7,772 bases of DNA from Pseudomonadota bacterium (GTDB lineage Bacteria > Pseudomonadota > Alphaproteobacteria > Acetobacterales > Acetobacteraceae), in contig JAJXSZ010000141.1 in NCBI GenBank assembly GCA_021784255.1, positions 1-7,772 on the forward strand. The letters are read 5' to 3'. This document shows positions 1-5,688 of this stretch, piece by piece; within the stretch, counting starts at the first letter, position 1, and the number at the start of each line of letters is the position of its first letter. A program made the position numbers and the translations under genes. A model generated the notes under the pieces. It was not told the origin of the DNA. It saw nothing but the letters and a program-made list of their open reading frames with translations, and made no database searches.

Positions 1-2
1 GC

Positions 3-527
3 GGTGCGCTCGTCGTCACCCGCGAGGAGATCGCCCGCAGCCTGCGCCGTCCGCTGGTGCGCGTCATCGGTGCCGGCGAGGCGCCGAAATTCTCGGATGG
101 CGGCGCGATCGACCTTACCTATACCGGCGCGCGCGCCTCCGGGGCGGCGGCCTTCGCCGAGGCTGGCGTCGCGCCCGCCGACATCCAGTACGCCTCGATC
201 TACGACAGCTTCACCATCACCGTTCTGATCCAGCTCGAGGATCTCGGTTTTTGCGCGAAAGGCCGCGGTGGTGCCTTCGTCGCCGACGGCAACCTCATCA
301 GCGGCGTCGGCAGGCTGCCGTTCAACACCGATGGCGGCGGGCTGTGCAACAACCATCCGGCCAATCGCGGCGGCATGACCAAGGTGATCGAGGCGGTGCG
401 CCAGTTGCGCGGCGAGGCGCATCCCAAGGTGCAGGTGCCCGGCTGCACGCTAGCCCTCGCGCACGGGACCGGCGGGCTGATCGCGACGCGTCATGGCAGT
501 GCGACCCTGGTCATGGAGCGGATCTGA
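3..527 (+). CDS. Thiolase-like acyl-CoA enzyme (SCP2-thiolase/Ltp type), 3' part only
   Basis: This is the C-terminal part of a thiolase-fold protein. The frame is open from base 3 to the TGA at 525-527, so the gene starts outside the window. Visible family marks are the YDSFT segment, the glycine-rich NTDGGGLCNNHPANRGG stretch that matches the GHP-containing loop of thiolases, and the terminal ALAHGTGG loop. The His of the NHP triplet is kept. The N-terminal nucleophile region cannot be seen. In this sterol-carrier/lipid-transfer thiolase group some members cleave or condense acyl-CoA, while others such as Ltp2 are retro-aldolases that have lost the thiolase cysteines. The C-terminal cysteine (VPGCTLALAHG) is not in the usual CxG setting, so true thiolase activity is doubtful. 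The downstream DUF35 gene overlaps by one base (TGATG) and is the expected partner. The family is secure; the substrate is unknown. Confidence 0.85.
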   Translation, partial: GALVVTREEIARSLRRPLVRVIGAGEAPKFSDGGAIDLTYTGARASGAAAFAEAGVAPADIQYASIYDSFTITVLIQLEDLGFCAKGRGGAFVADGNLISGVGRLPFNTDGGGLCNNHPANRGGMTKVIEAVRQLRGEAHPKVQVPGCTLALAHGTGGLIATRHGSATLVMERI

Positions 528-913
528 TGGCCGGGCGCACCTATCCCGATCCGGTAACGACGCCCGAGACCGGCGCCTTCTGGCAGGCAGCACAGGAGGG
601 CCGCCTGCTCCTCAAGCGCTGCCGCGCCTGCGGCCGGTTCCACTGGTATCCGCGCGCCGTCTGCCCGCACTGCATGAGCGGCGAGACGGAGTGGGTCGAG
701 GAGAAGGGCGAGGGCACGATCTACAGCTTCTCGGTCATGGCGCGCGCCGAGACACCGTACGCCATCGCCTATGTGGAGCTGGCCGAGGGGGTGCGGATGA
801 TGACCAACATCGTCGACTGCCCGCTGGAGGCGATCCGCATCGGCCAGGCGGTGCGCGTGCGCTTCGCGCCGACGCAGGGTGGCGGCAGGCTGCCGGTCTT
901 CGCGCCGGCCTAG
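527..913 (+). CDS. DUF35 zinc-ribbon/OB-fold protein, partner of the thiolase-like enzyme
   Basis: This is a protein of 128 residues. An N-terminal helical stretch (about residues 13-29, TGAFWQAAQEGRLLL) is followed by a rubredoxin-like zinc ribbon with Cys pairs at 32/35 and 46/49. A small OB-fold follows from about residue 52 to the end, which is the usual DUF35 layout and length. Proteins of this family bind beside SCP2-thiolase-like enzymes and are needed for their stability or activity; the ChsH2 DUF35 domain with Ltp2 in steroid side-chain degradation is the known example. They may also bind the acyl-CoA. The ATG at 527 shares its A with the stop of the upstream gene, so the two are probably translationally coupled. 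A GTG or ATG further upstream in this frame would read through the thiolase gene and is rejected. The role as accessory subunit is inferred from family and context. Confidence 0.9.
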   Translation: MAGRTYPDPVTTPETGAFWQAAQEGRLLLKRCRACGRFHWYPRAVCPHCMSGETEWVEEKGEGTIYSFSVMARAETPYAIAYVELAEGVRMMTNIVDCPLEAIRIGQAVRVRFAPTQGGGRLPVFAPA

Positions 914-921
914 AGCCATAT

Positions 922-947
922 CCGGCCCGATAGAGTCATCCGGCCGG
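922..947. terminator. Possible hairpin after the DUF35 gene
   Basis: CCGGCC at 922-927 and GGCCGG at 942-947 can form a six-pair stem with a 14-base loop, nine bases after the DUF35 stop. There is no T-run after it, so a classical Rho-independent terminator is not supported. It could be a transcript 3'-end stabiliser or chance in GC-rich DNA. Confidence 0.25.
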
Positions 948-988
948 GTTGCCTGCTCCAGGAAACTGCGAATCCAGGGCGACTTATC

Positions 989-1008
989 CCCGGCATGCCT
1001 GAGCCGGG
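989..1008. terminator. Perfect GC-rich hairpin between convergent genes
   Basis: CCCGGC (989-994) and GCCGGG (1003-1008) form a perfect six-pair stem with an eight-base loop. It lies five bases past the anti-sigma stop, reading the minus strand, and between two convergent transcription units. This is where a bidirectional terminator would be expected. No T-tract follows on either strand, so termination is only a guess from position and structure. Confidence 0.3.
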
Positions 1009-1013
1009 CAGGT

Positions 1014-1265
1014 TCAGTGAGATCGGAGGTCGCTCGGGGGCTCGCCGGCGGGCGGACGCTGCGCCAGCGCCCGTGCCTCGGCCGGCGCATCGGCGGGAAG
1101 TGCCAGGCCCGCCAGCACCGCGCGCGTGGCGCGCAATTGTTCCAGGAAGGCGCGGCACATCGGGCATAGCCGCAGATGCCAGCTCACGCCGATCCAGCGC
1201 CGGGCGCCCAGCCGGCGCTCCATGTAATCCGTCATCAGCTCCGAGACATCGCGGCAGGCCAGCAT
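1014..1265 (-). CDS. Zinc-binding anti-sigma factor (zf-HC2/ZAS type), soluble
   Basis: This is a short protein of 83 residues. It has Cys4 near the N-terminus and the hallmark H30-x3-C34-x2-C37 (HLRLCPMC) of zinc anti-sigma domains, in which the His and Cys residues hold Zn and may respond to thiol oxidation. The early stretch CRDVSELMTDYMERRLG is typical of the family. The C-terminal third is Ala/Pro-rich and looks disordered. No membrane segment is present, so it should act in the cytoplasm by holding the sigma factor. The ATG at 1265-1263 is preceded by a strong AAGGAGGG ribosome site, which fixes the start. It faces the ECF sigma gene head to head, whereas such pairs are more often in one operon with sigma first. 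The pairing is inferred from adjacency and family; the inducing signal is unknown. Confidence 0.88.
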   Translation of the reverse strand: MLACRDVSELMTDYMERRLGARRWIGVSWHLRLCPMCRAFLEQLRATRAVLAGLALPADAPAEARALAQRPPAGEPPSDLRSH

Positions 1266-1282
1266 GAATGATCCCTCCTTGG

Positions 1283-1309
1283 CGTAACGCGCCGCGGCCC
1301 CATCTGTTA
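1283..1309 (+). promoter_or_regulatory. Candidate ECF-sigma promoter for the sigma gene (mirror of the minus-strand one)
   Basis: On the plus strand, CGTAAC (1283-1288) and TGTTA (1305-1309) are also 16 bases apart, using the same two arms in the other direction. Transcription would start near 1316. That is downstream of the first possible start codon (GTG 1314) and fits translation from GTG 1350 with a leader of about 34 bases. The -10 half is a poorer match than on the opposite strand. Confidence 0.4.
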
Positions 1310-1311
1310 CA
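1285..1311 (-). promoter_or_regulatory. Candidate ECF-sigma promoter for the anti-sigma gene
   Basis: On the minus strand, TGTAAC (1311-1306) and CGTTA (1289-1285) are separated by exactly 16 bases. This resembles the -35/-10 pattern of ECF sigma promoters (an AAC-containing -35, a CGT-type -10, and a 16-17 base spacer). The -10 ends 19 bases before the anti-sigma ATG, leaving room for the AAGGAGGG ribosome site. This suggests that the neighbouring sigma factor switches on its own inhibitor. It is based on motif inspection only. Confidence 0.5.
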
Positions 1312-1335
1312 ACGTGTCCATGGCGACGCCAAACC

Positions 1336-1340
1336 GGAGG
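1336..1340 (+). promoter_or_regulatory. Ribosome binding site deciding the sigma-factor start
   Basis: GGAGG lies nine bases before GTG 1350. The upstream in-frame starts GTG 1314 and ATG 1320 have nothing comparable. This is the main reason for choosing the shorter protein. Confidence 0.6.
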
Positions 1341-1349
1341 CCGGCCGAG

Positions 1350-2069
1350 GTGAGCGACAGCGAATTCGACGACCCGGCCTTCATCGCCCGGCTGCAGGCC
1401 GGCGAGGACGCCGCCTATCGCCGTCTCGTGCATCGCTTTCATGCCTCGATGGTCCGCGTTGCCAACGGGATCATCGGCTCGCGCGCCCAGGCCGAGGAGG
1501 TGGTGCAGGATTCCTGGGCCGCCGTTTTCACCGCGATCGCGCGCTACGAGCCGCGCACCACGCTCGCCGCCTGGCTGTTCACCATCGTCGCCAACCGCGC
1601 CCGCTCGCGCATCCGCGCCGAGGGCAGGCTCACCGGCCTGCCGGCGTCCTTCGGCGGCGCCGAGGACCGCGCCGTGCCGCTTTCCGCCTTCCAGCCGGAC
1701 GGCCATTGGGTGGACGCGCCGCAGCTCTGGGAGGTGCTCGATCCGGAGCGCGAGTTCGGCGGCCGGCAGCTCTGGGCGCATGTCCAGGCGGCGATCGAAC
1801 GCCTGCCGGACAGCCAGAAGGCGGTGATCGTGCTGCGCGACGTCGAGCAGCGCACGGCGGAGGAAGCCTGCGCGGTCCTCGGCATCACCGAAGCCAATCA
1901 GCGCGTGCTGCTGCACCGCGCGCGGGTGCGGGTGCGCAACGCCATCGACGCGCTGGTGGTGCCGCGCGCGCCGGCAGGGGCGGGCGGCGGTGGGCTGCGC
2001 AAGCGGGCGCTGCGGCTGCTCTGGGACTGGCTCTACCGGCCGAGAAAAGCCCGGCCCGCCTTCGCATAG
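1350..2069 (+). CDS. ECF-family RNA polymerase sigma-70 factor
   Basis: This protein redirects RNA polymerase to a stress regulon. From the GTG at 1350 it has 239 residues. Region 2 spans about 23-89 (AYRRLVHRF, AEEVVQDSW, then TLAAWLFTIVANRARSRIR). A long linker of 90-148 follows, with the FQPDGHWVDAPQLW segment seen in some sigma factors paired with zf-HC2 anti-sigmas. Region 4 spans about 149-203 (ERLPDSQKAVIVLRDVEQ, then the ITEANQRVLLHRARVRVR helix). Start choice: GTG 1350 has a perfect GGAGG at 1336-1340 with a nine-base spacer and gives the usual family N-terminus (SDSEFDDPAFIARLQAGE). ATG 1320 and GTG 1314 are in frame but lack a ribosome site. Odd: a cationic C-terminal tail (216-239) extends past region 4 and overlaps the convergent gene by 37 bases. 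It is probably controlled by the divergent anti-sigma. Confidence 0.92.
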   Translation: MSDSEFDDPAFIARLQAGEDAAYRRLVHRFHASMVRVANGIIGSRAQAEEVVQDSWAAVFTAIARYEPRTTLAAWLFTIVANRARSRIRAEGRLTGLPASFGGAEDRAVPLSAFQPDGHWVDAPQLWEVLDPEREFGGRQLWAHVQAAIERLPDSQKAVIVLRDVEQRTAEEACAVLGITEANQRVLLHRARVRVRNAIDALVVPRAPAGAGGGGLRKRALRLLWDWLYRPRKARPAFA

Positions 2070-2923
2070 GCGTCGGCGCGGGTGAGCCGGCGGACCAGCT
2101 CCGCGTCCGGCTGGTTGGTGAGCGTCGCCGGCGGGTTGCCGGCGCGCAGATGCGCCAGCGTCTCCCAGGCGGCGCGCATCGCGGCCATCGCCGGCTGATG
2201 CCCCTGCAGCGCCACCCGCACCCCGTCCTCGGCGCGCGCCTCCGCCTTGCTGCCGCCGAGGATGATGGGCAGGCCCGTGGCCTGGTGGATGGCGGCGACG
2301 TCCTCGCGCCGGCCGGCGCCGGCGAGGAACAGCGCATCGGCCCCCGCGGCGGCATAGGCGCGGCAGCGTGCCAGCGCATCCGCCGCATCGGTGGCGGCGA
2401 GCGCGGAGGTGCGCGCGACGATGACGAAGCCGGGGTCGGAGCGCGCGGCGAGCGCGGCGCGCAGCTTGCCCAGCCCCGCCTCGAGCGGCAACAAGGCGAG
2501 GCCCTGAGCGCCATAGGGCGGCGGCAGCTCGGTGTCCTCCAGCGTCATCGCCGCGATCCCCGCCGCTTCCAGTTCCACCACCGTCCGCGCCGCGCCGTGG
2601 GCGTCGCCGTAGCCGTGGTCGGCGTCCACCAGCAGCGGCGGGTTGCCCGACCCCGGTGGTGCGGCGACGGCGCGGGTGATGCGCCGGCACTGCTCGGCGA
2701 ACTCGGTGAGCGTGATCGCGACCAGGTCCGGCGCGCCGAGGATCGCGAGCGAGGCGACCGAACCCGCGAACATCAGCGCCTCGAAGCCGAGATCGGCGGC
2801 GGCGCGTGCGGAGAGCGGGTCGAACACCGATCCGGGATGGATCAGGCGCGAGCCCGCCAGCAGGGCGCGGAACGCGGCGCGTGCGGCGGTTGCGCCAGGC
2901 TGATGGCTGGGCGTCGCTGGCAT
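2033..2923 (-). CDS. PEP mutase/isocitrate lyase superfamily protein, oxaloacetate decarboxylase-like
   Basis: This is a cytoplasmic TIM-barrel enzyme of 296 residues that probably decarboxylates oxaloacetate to pyruvate with Mg2+. Motifs in order are LIHPGSVFDPLSARAAADLG (27-46), the metal-binding VDADHGYGD (99-107), and LEDTELPPPYG (128-138). VARTSA follows at 169-174, then IILGGSKAEA, and GHQP with H242. The His in DADHGYG, the EDT-LP-PYG loop and the late His match the Pseudomonas PA4872-type oxaloacetate decarboxylases. The catalytic KKCGH loop of isocitrate and methylisocitrate lyases is missing, so lyase activity on those substrates is unlikely. The start at ATG 2923 has GAGGAG five bases upstream; an in-frame ATG at 2944 lacks a good site. 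It is divergent from the ABC importer and convergent with the sigma gene (37-base overlap). A phosphonate-active mutase or another 2-oxoacid enzyme remains possible. Confidence 0.85.
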   Translation of the reverse strand: MPATPSHQPGATAARAAFRALLAGSRLIHPGSVFDPLSARAAADLGFEALMFAGSVASLAILGAPDLVAITLTEFAEQCRRITRAVAAPPGSGNPPLLVDADHGYGDAHGAARTVVELEAAGIAAMTLEDTELPPPYGAQGLALLPLEAGLGKLRAALAARSDPGFVIVARTSALAATDAADALARCRAYAAAGADALFLAGAGRREDVAAIHQATGLPIILGGSKAEARAEDGVRVALQGHQPAMAAMRAAWETLAHLRAGNPPATLTNQPDAELVRRLTRADAYAKAGRAFLGR

Positions 2924-2937
2924 GGTATCTCCTCGCG

Positions 2938-2966
2938 TTGACATTGAAACTTTGCCCCTATTTCAT
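2938..2966 (+). promoter_or_regulatory. Candidate sigma-70 promoter of the ABC importer operon
   Basis: A perfect TTGACA (2938-2943) is followed after 17 bases by TTTCAT (2961-2966), which matches the -10 consensus at four of six positions. This would give a leader of about 40 bases before the binding-protein ATG at 3015. The region is visibly more AT-rich than its surroundings. The -35 lies just upstream of the divergent gene's ribosome site. Confidence 0.5.
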
Positions 2967-3014
2967 TCCGCCGCAAGAAAGCCGCTCTTCCGACCCTCGA
3001 TCAGGAAATTCCCC

Positions 3015-4685
3015 ATGACCATTCGCCGCTGGATCGCCGCTGCCGCGGCCGCCTTGATGCTGCTTGCCTTCGCGCCGGGCACGCAGGCCGCGCCCAAGGA
3101 TACGCTGACCATCGGCGTCGCGCAGTTCCCCTCCAGCCTCAACCCCTATATCGACTCGTTGGTGGTGCGAAACTACGTGCTGGAGTTCGCCGTCCGCCCG
3201 GTCACCGCCTTCGACCCGGCGTGGAAGAACACGTGCATGCTCTGCACCGAGGTGCCGACGCTCGCGAACGGGCTCGTCCGGATCGTCGACCTGCCGGGCG
3301 GCGGCAAGGGGATGGACGTCACCATCAAGCTCAAGCCGGACCTCAAATGGGGCGACGGCGTGCCGGTGACGAGCCGGGACCTCGAGTTCACCTGGCAGGC
3401 CGCCACCAACCCGAAGAGCGGCTTCTCCAGCCCGCATCTGTGGGGCCGGGTGAAGGGGGTGAGCATCGTCGATGCCCACACCGCCGTGCTGCACCTCGCC
3501 AAGGTGCAGAACCTCTACAATTCCTGGGACACCTTGCTGCCCGCGCATATCGAGGCGCCGATCTTCGCCAAGGGCGTTGCGGACGGCAGCTACATCAAGA
3601 CCTCCGCCTACAACGCCGCGCCGACCACGCCCGGCCTGTGGGACGGGCCCTACCTGGTCAGCAAGTACCAGTCGGGCGTGGAGATCGTGCTCAAGCCCAA
3701 CCCCTACTGGCCGGGCCGCAAGCCGGCGATCCGGACCATCGTCATCAAGCTGATCGAGAACACCGCGGCGCTGGAGCAGAACCTGCTTTCGGGCGACATC
3801 GACATGGTGGCCGGCGAGGGGATCGGGCTGACCATCGACCAGGCGCTGGAGCTGCAGAAGAAATATCCGAAGCGCTTCCAGTACAGTTTCCGCCCGAGCC
3901 TGACCTACGAGCACATCGACCTGCAGATCGACAACCCGATCCTGAAGGACGTGCGCGTCCGCCAGGCGCTGATCTACGCCGTCAACCGCAAGCTGATGGT
4001 GGACAAGCTGTTCGGCGGCATGCAACCGGTGGCCGATACCTGGGTCAACCCGCTCGACCAGTATCATACCGATAACGTCATGAAGTATCCCTACGACCGG
4101 AAGCAGGCCGCAGCCCTGCTGAAGGCGGCCGGCTGGACACCGGGCGCCGGCGGGATCTGCCACGACGCCAAGGGCCAGCCGCTGGAGCTGACGCTGATGA
4201 CGACCTCGGGCAACCGCCTGCGCGAGCTGCAGGAGCAGGTGCTGCAGAGCATGTGGAAGCAGGCCTGCATCAAGGTCGACATCAAGAACGAGCCGCCGCG
4301 CACGCTGTTCGGCACCACGGTCAAGCATCGTTCCTATACCGGCATGGTGATGTACGCCTGGTCGTCCAACCCCGGCGACAGCCCGCGCCAGACGCTCTCC
4401 TGCGGCGAGATCGGGACGGCGGCGAACCACTGGACGGGCGACAACGCGATCGCCTTCTGCGACCGGCGGATGGACGCGGACATCAGCGCCGCCGAGACCG
4501 AGCTCGATCCCGCGAAGCTGAAGGCGACCTGGGTGGACATGCAGCAGATCTATGCCCGGGCCGCGCGCGTGATCCCGCTGTTCTTCCGCGCCGACGAGCA
4601 CGTCTATCCGCTCGGCCTCAAGGGCTACACGCCGACGGGTCATGGCGACATGACGCCGCTCTGGGCCGAGAACTGGCACTTCTGA
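3015..4685 (+). CDS. Periplasmic substrate-binding protein of a dipeptide/oligopeptide ABC importer (family 5)
   Basis: This protein captures the substrate in the periplasm and delivers it to the permeases encoded downstream. It has 556 residues, normal for SBP_bac_5. The N-terminus is a clear Sec signal peptide: basic MTIRRW, then an Ala/Leu-rich core to about residue 21, with likely cleavage after TQA (25) or one residue later. No lipobox Cys follows, so it should be soluble. Family marks include LTIGVAQFPSSLNPY, the KWGDGVPVTSRDLEFTW block (about 111-127), and the central VRQALIYAVNRKLMVDKLF segment. The start at ATG 3015 has an AGGAAA-like site and gives the signal peptide; the longer reading from 2922 would bury it. 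Several cysteines, including C74-x2-C77, could form disulfides. The ligand may be peptides, but family 5 also binds nickel, sugars and opines, so this is unproven. Confidence 0.93.
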   Translation: MTIRRWIAAAAAALMLLAFAPGTQAAPKDTLTIGVAQFPSSLNPYIDSLVVRNYVLEFAVRPVTAFDPAWKNTCMLCTEVPTLANGLVRIVDLPGGGKGMDVTIKLKPDLKWGDGVPVTSRDLEFTWQAATNPKSGFSSPHLWGRVKGVSIVDAHTAVLHLAKVQNLYNSWDTLLPAHIEAPIFAKGVADGSYIKTSAYNAAPTTPGLWDGPYLVSKYQSGVEIVLKPNPYWPGRKPAIRTIVIKLIENTAALEQNLLSGDIDMVAGEGIGLTIDQALELQKKYPKRFQYSFRPSLTYEHIDLQIDNPILKDVRVRQALIYAVNRKLMVDKLFGGMQPVADTWVNPLDQYHTDNVMKYPYDRKQAAALLKAAGWTPGAGGICHDAKGQPLELTLMTTSGNRLRELQEQVLQSMWKQACIKVDIKNEPPRTLFGTTVKHRSYTGMVMYAWSSNPGDSPRQTLSCGEIGTAANHWTGDNAIAFCDRRMDADISAAETELDPAKLKATWVDMQQIYARAARVIPLFFRADEHVYPLGLKGYTPTGHGDMTPLWAENWHF

Positions 4686-4687
4686 GG

Positions 4688-4717
4688 ATGGCGCTGCTGG
4701 CGCGGCCCGCGCGTTGA
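4688..4717 (+). other. Nine-codon minicistron bridging the binding-protein gene and dppD-like gene
   Basis: ATG 4688, two bases after the binding-protein stop, opens a nine-codon frame (MALLARPAR). Its TGA at 4715-4717 overlaps the TTG start of the next gene (TTGA). The peptide itself is unlikely to matter. The frame could carry ribosomes across the gap to a weak start. The GAGG before it is directly adjacent to the ATG, which is poor spacing, so translation would depend on reinitiation. Confidence 0.3.
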
Positions 4718-5688
4718 CGCCGCTGCTCGAGGTTGCGGACCTTCGGGTCTGCTTCCCCGTGCGCGGAGCCGCGCGCGGGCAAGCGCGCGACGTCGTCGCT
4801 GGCATCGGCTACGCGATCGGCGAGGGGCGCACGCTCGGCGTCGTCGGCGAAAGCGGTTGCGGCAAGTCGATGACGGCGCTGGCGCTGATGGGGCTGGTGC
4901 CGCCGCCGGGCCGCAGCACCGGCACGCTGAACTTCGCCGGCCACGACCTCAACGCGCAAAGCCCCGAGGCCTGGCGGCGCACCCGTGGCGGGCAGATCGC
5001 CATGATCTTCCAGGAGCCGATGACCGCGCTCAACCCGGTGATGCCGGTCGGCCACCAGATCGCCGAGGTGATGGTGCTGCACCGCGGCATGTCCTGGCCG
5101 GAGGGCGAGCAGCACGCCGTGGGCATGCTCGAGGCGGTCGGGATCAACTCGCCCGCGGAACGGGCGCGCGCCTATCCGCACCAGCTCTCCGGCGGCATGC
5201 GCCAGCGGGCGATGATCGCGATGGCGCTGGCCGGCGAGCCGAGGCTGCTGATCGCCGACGAGCCGACGACGGCGCTCGACGTCACCATCCAGGCCCAGAT
5301 CGTCGATCTGATGCGCGAGCTGCAGGAGCGCATCGGCATGGCCATCCAGTTCATCAGCCACAACCTTGCCGTGGTCTCGGAAATCGCGCACGACATCATC
5401 GTGATGTATGCCGGGCGCATCGTCGAGGCGGCGCCGGCCGAGCAGCTCTTCGCCGATCCGCGCCACCCCTACACCAGGGGCCTGATCGCGACGCTGCCGG
5501 ACTTCGAGCACCGGTTGGCGCGGCTGCCGGTGATCCCCGGCGTCGTCGCCAGTGCCGAGGCCGGGGCCGGGGGTTGCCGCTTCGCCGATCGCTGCGCCCT
5601 GGCGGACGCCGGCTGCCGCGCCGCGGAGCCGCCGGCGCGCGAGCTGCAGCCCGGCCATTGCGTTGCCTGCTTCAAGGCCGCGCCGTGA
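4714..5688 (+). CDS. dppD: Peptide ABC importer ATP-binding protein, DppD/OppD type
   Basis: This is one of the two ATPases that power the importer on the cytoplasmic face (324 residues). Walker A is GESGCGKS (45-52), the Q-loop is Q100 (FQEPMTALNP), and the signature is LSGGMRQR (158-165). Walker B is LLIADEP with D182/E183, the D-loop is ALD (187-189), and the switch His is H216. The C-terminal oligopeptide-transporter extension has HPYTRGL and four cysteines spaced C288-x5-C294-x6-C301-x14-C316. This pattern has been linked to a [4Fe-4S] cluster in related Opp/Dpp ATPases. The only sensible start is TTG 4714, which gives the family N-terminus TPLLEVADLRV. It has no ribosome site and overlaps the stop of a minicistron. 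The stop overlaps the next start (GTGA). The gene symbol is given by type; the true ligand is unknown. Confidence 0.93.
   Translation: MTPLLEVADLRVCFPVRGAARGQARDVVAGIGYAIGEGRTLGVVGESGCGKSMTALALMGLVPPPGRSTGTLNFAGHDLNAQSPEAWRRTRGGQIAMIFQEPMTALNPVMPVGHQIAEVMVLHRGMSWPEGEQHAVGMLEAVGINSPAERARAYPHQLSGGMRQRAMIAMALAGEPRLLIADEPTTALDVTIQAQIVDLMRELQERIGMAIQFISHNLAVVSEIAHDIIVMYAGRIVEAAPAEQLFADPRHPYTRGLIATLPDFEHRLARLPVIPGVVASAEAGAGGCRFADRCALADAGCRAAEPPARELQPGHCVACFKAAP

Noticed and set aside
553..557. Another GTAAC, inside the DUF35 gene, as a second sigma-target promoter
   Set aside because: No CGT- or GTTA-like -10 is found 15-17 bases downstream, and it lies within a coding region.
1014..2690. 558-codon minus-strand open frame across the sigma gene
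   Set aside because: Only its last 83 codons look like a protein family. The rest is Arg/Ala/Gly-rich shadow of the sigma and decarboxylase genes in GC-rich DNA.
1268..2941. 557-codon plus-strand frame starting in the sigma promoter region
   Set aside because: Out of frame with the sigma gene and opposite the decarboxylase gene. It is arginine-rich low-complexity translation without motifs.
2945..2950. TGAAAC before the binding-protein gene as an ECF -35
   Set aside because: Sixteen bases later there is TCCGC and no matching -10. The overlapping TTGACA with a 17-base spacer explains the region better.
2922..3014. Longer N-terminus for the binding protein from an upstream GTG
   Set aside because: It would place 31 residues before a classical signal peptide and overlap the divergent gene's start. 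ATG 3015 is the sound choice.
2958..4805. 615-codon minus-strand open frame opposite the binding-protein gene
   Set aside because: The composition is Arg/Leu/His/Val-rich with no family motif, and the opposite strand has a full solute-binding protein with signal peptide. It is an antisense shadow.
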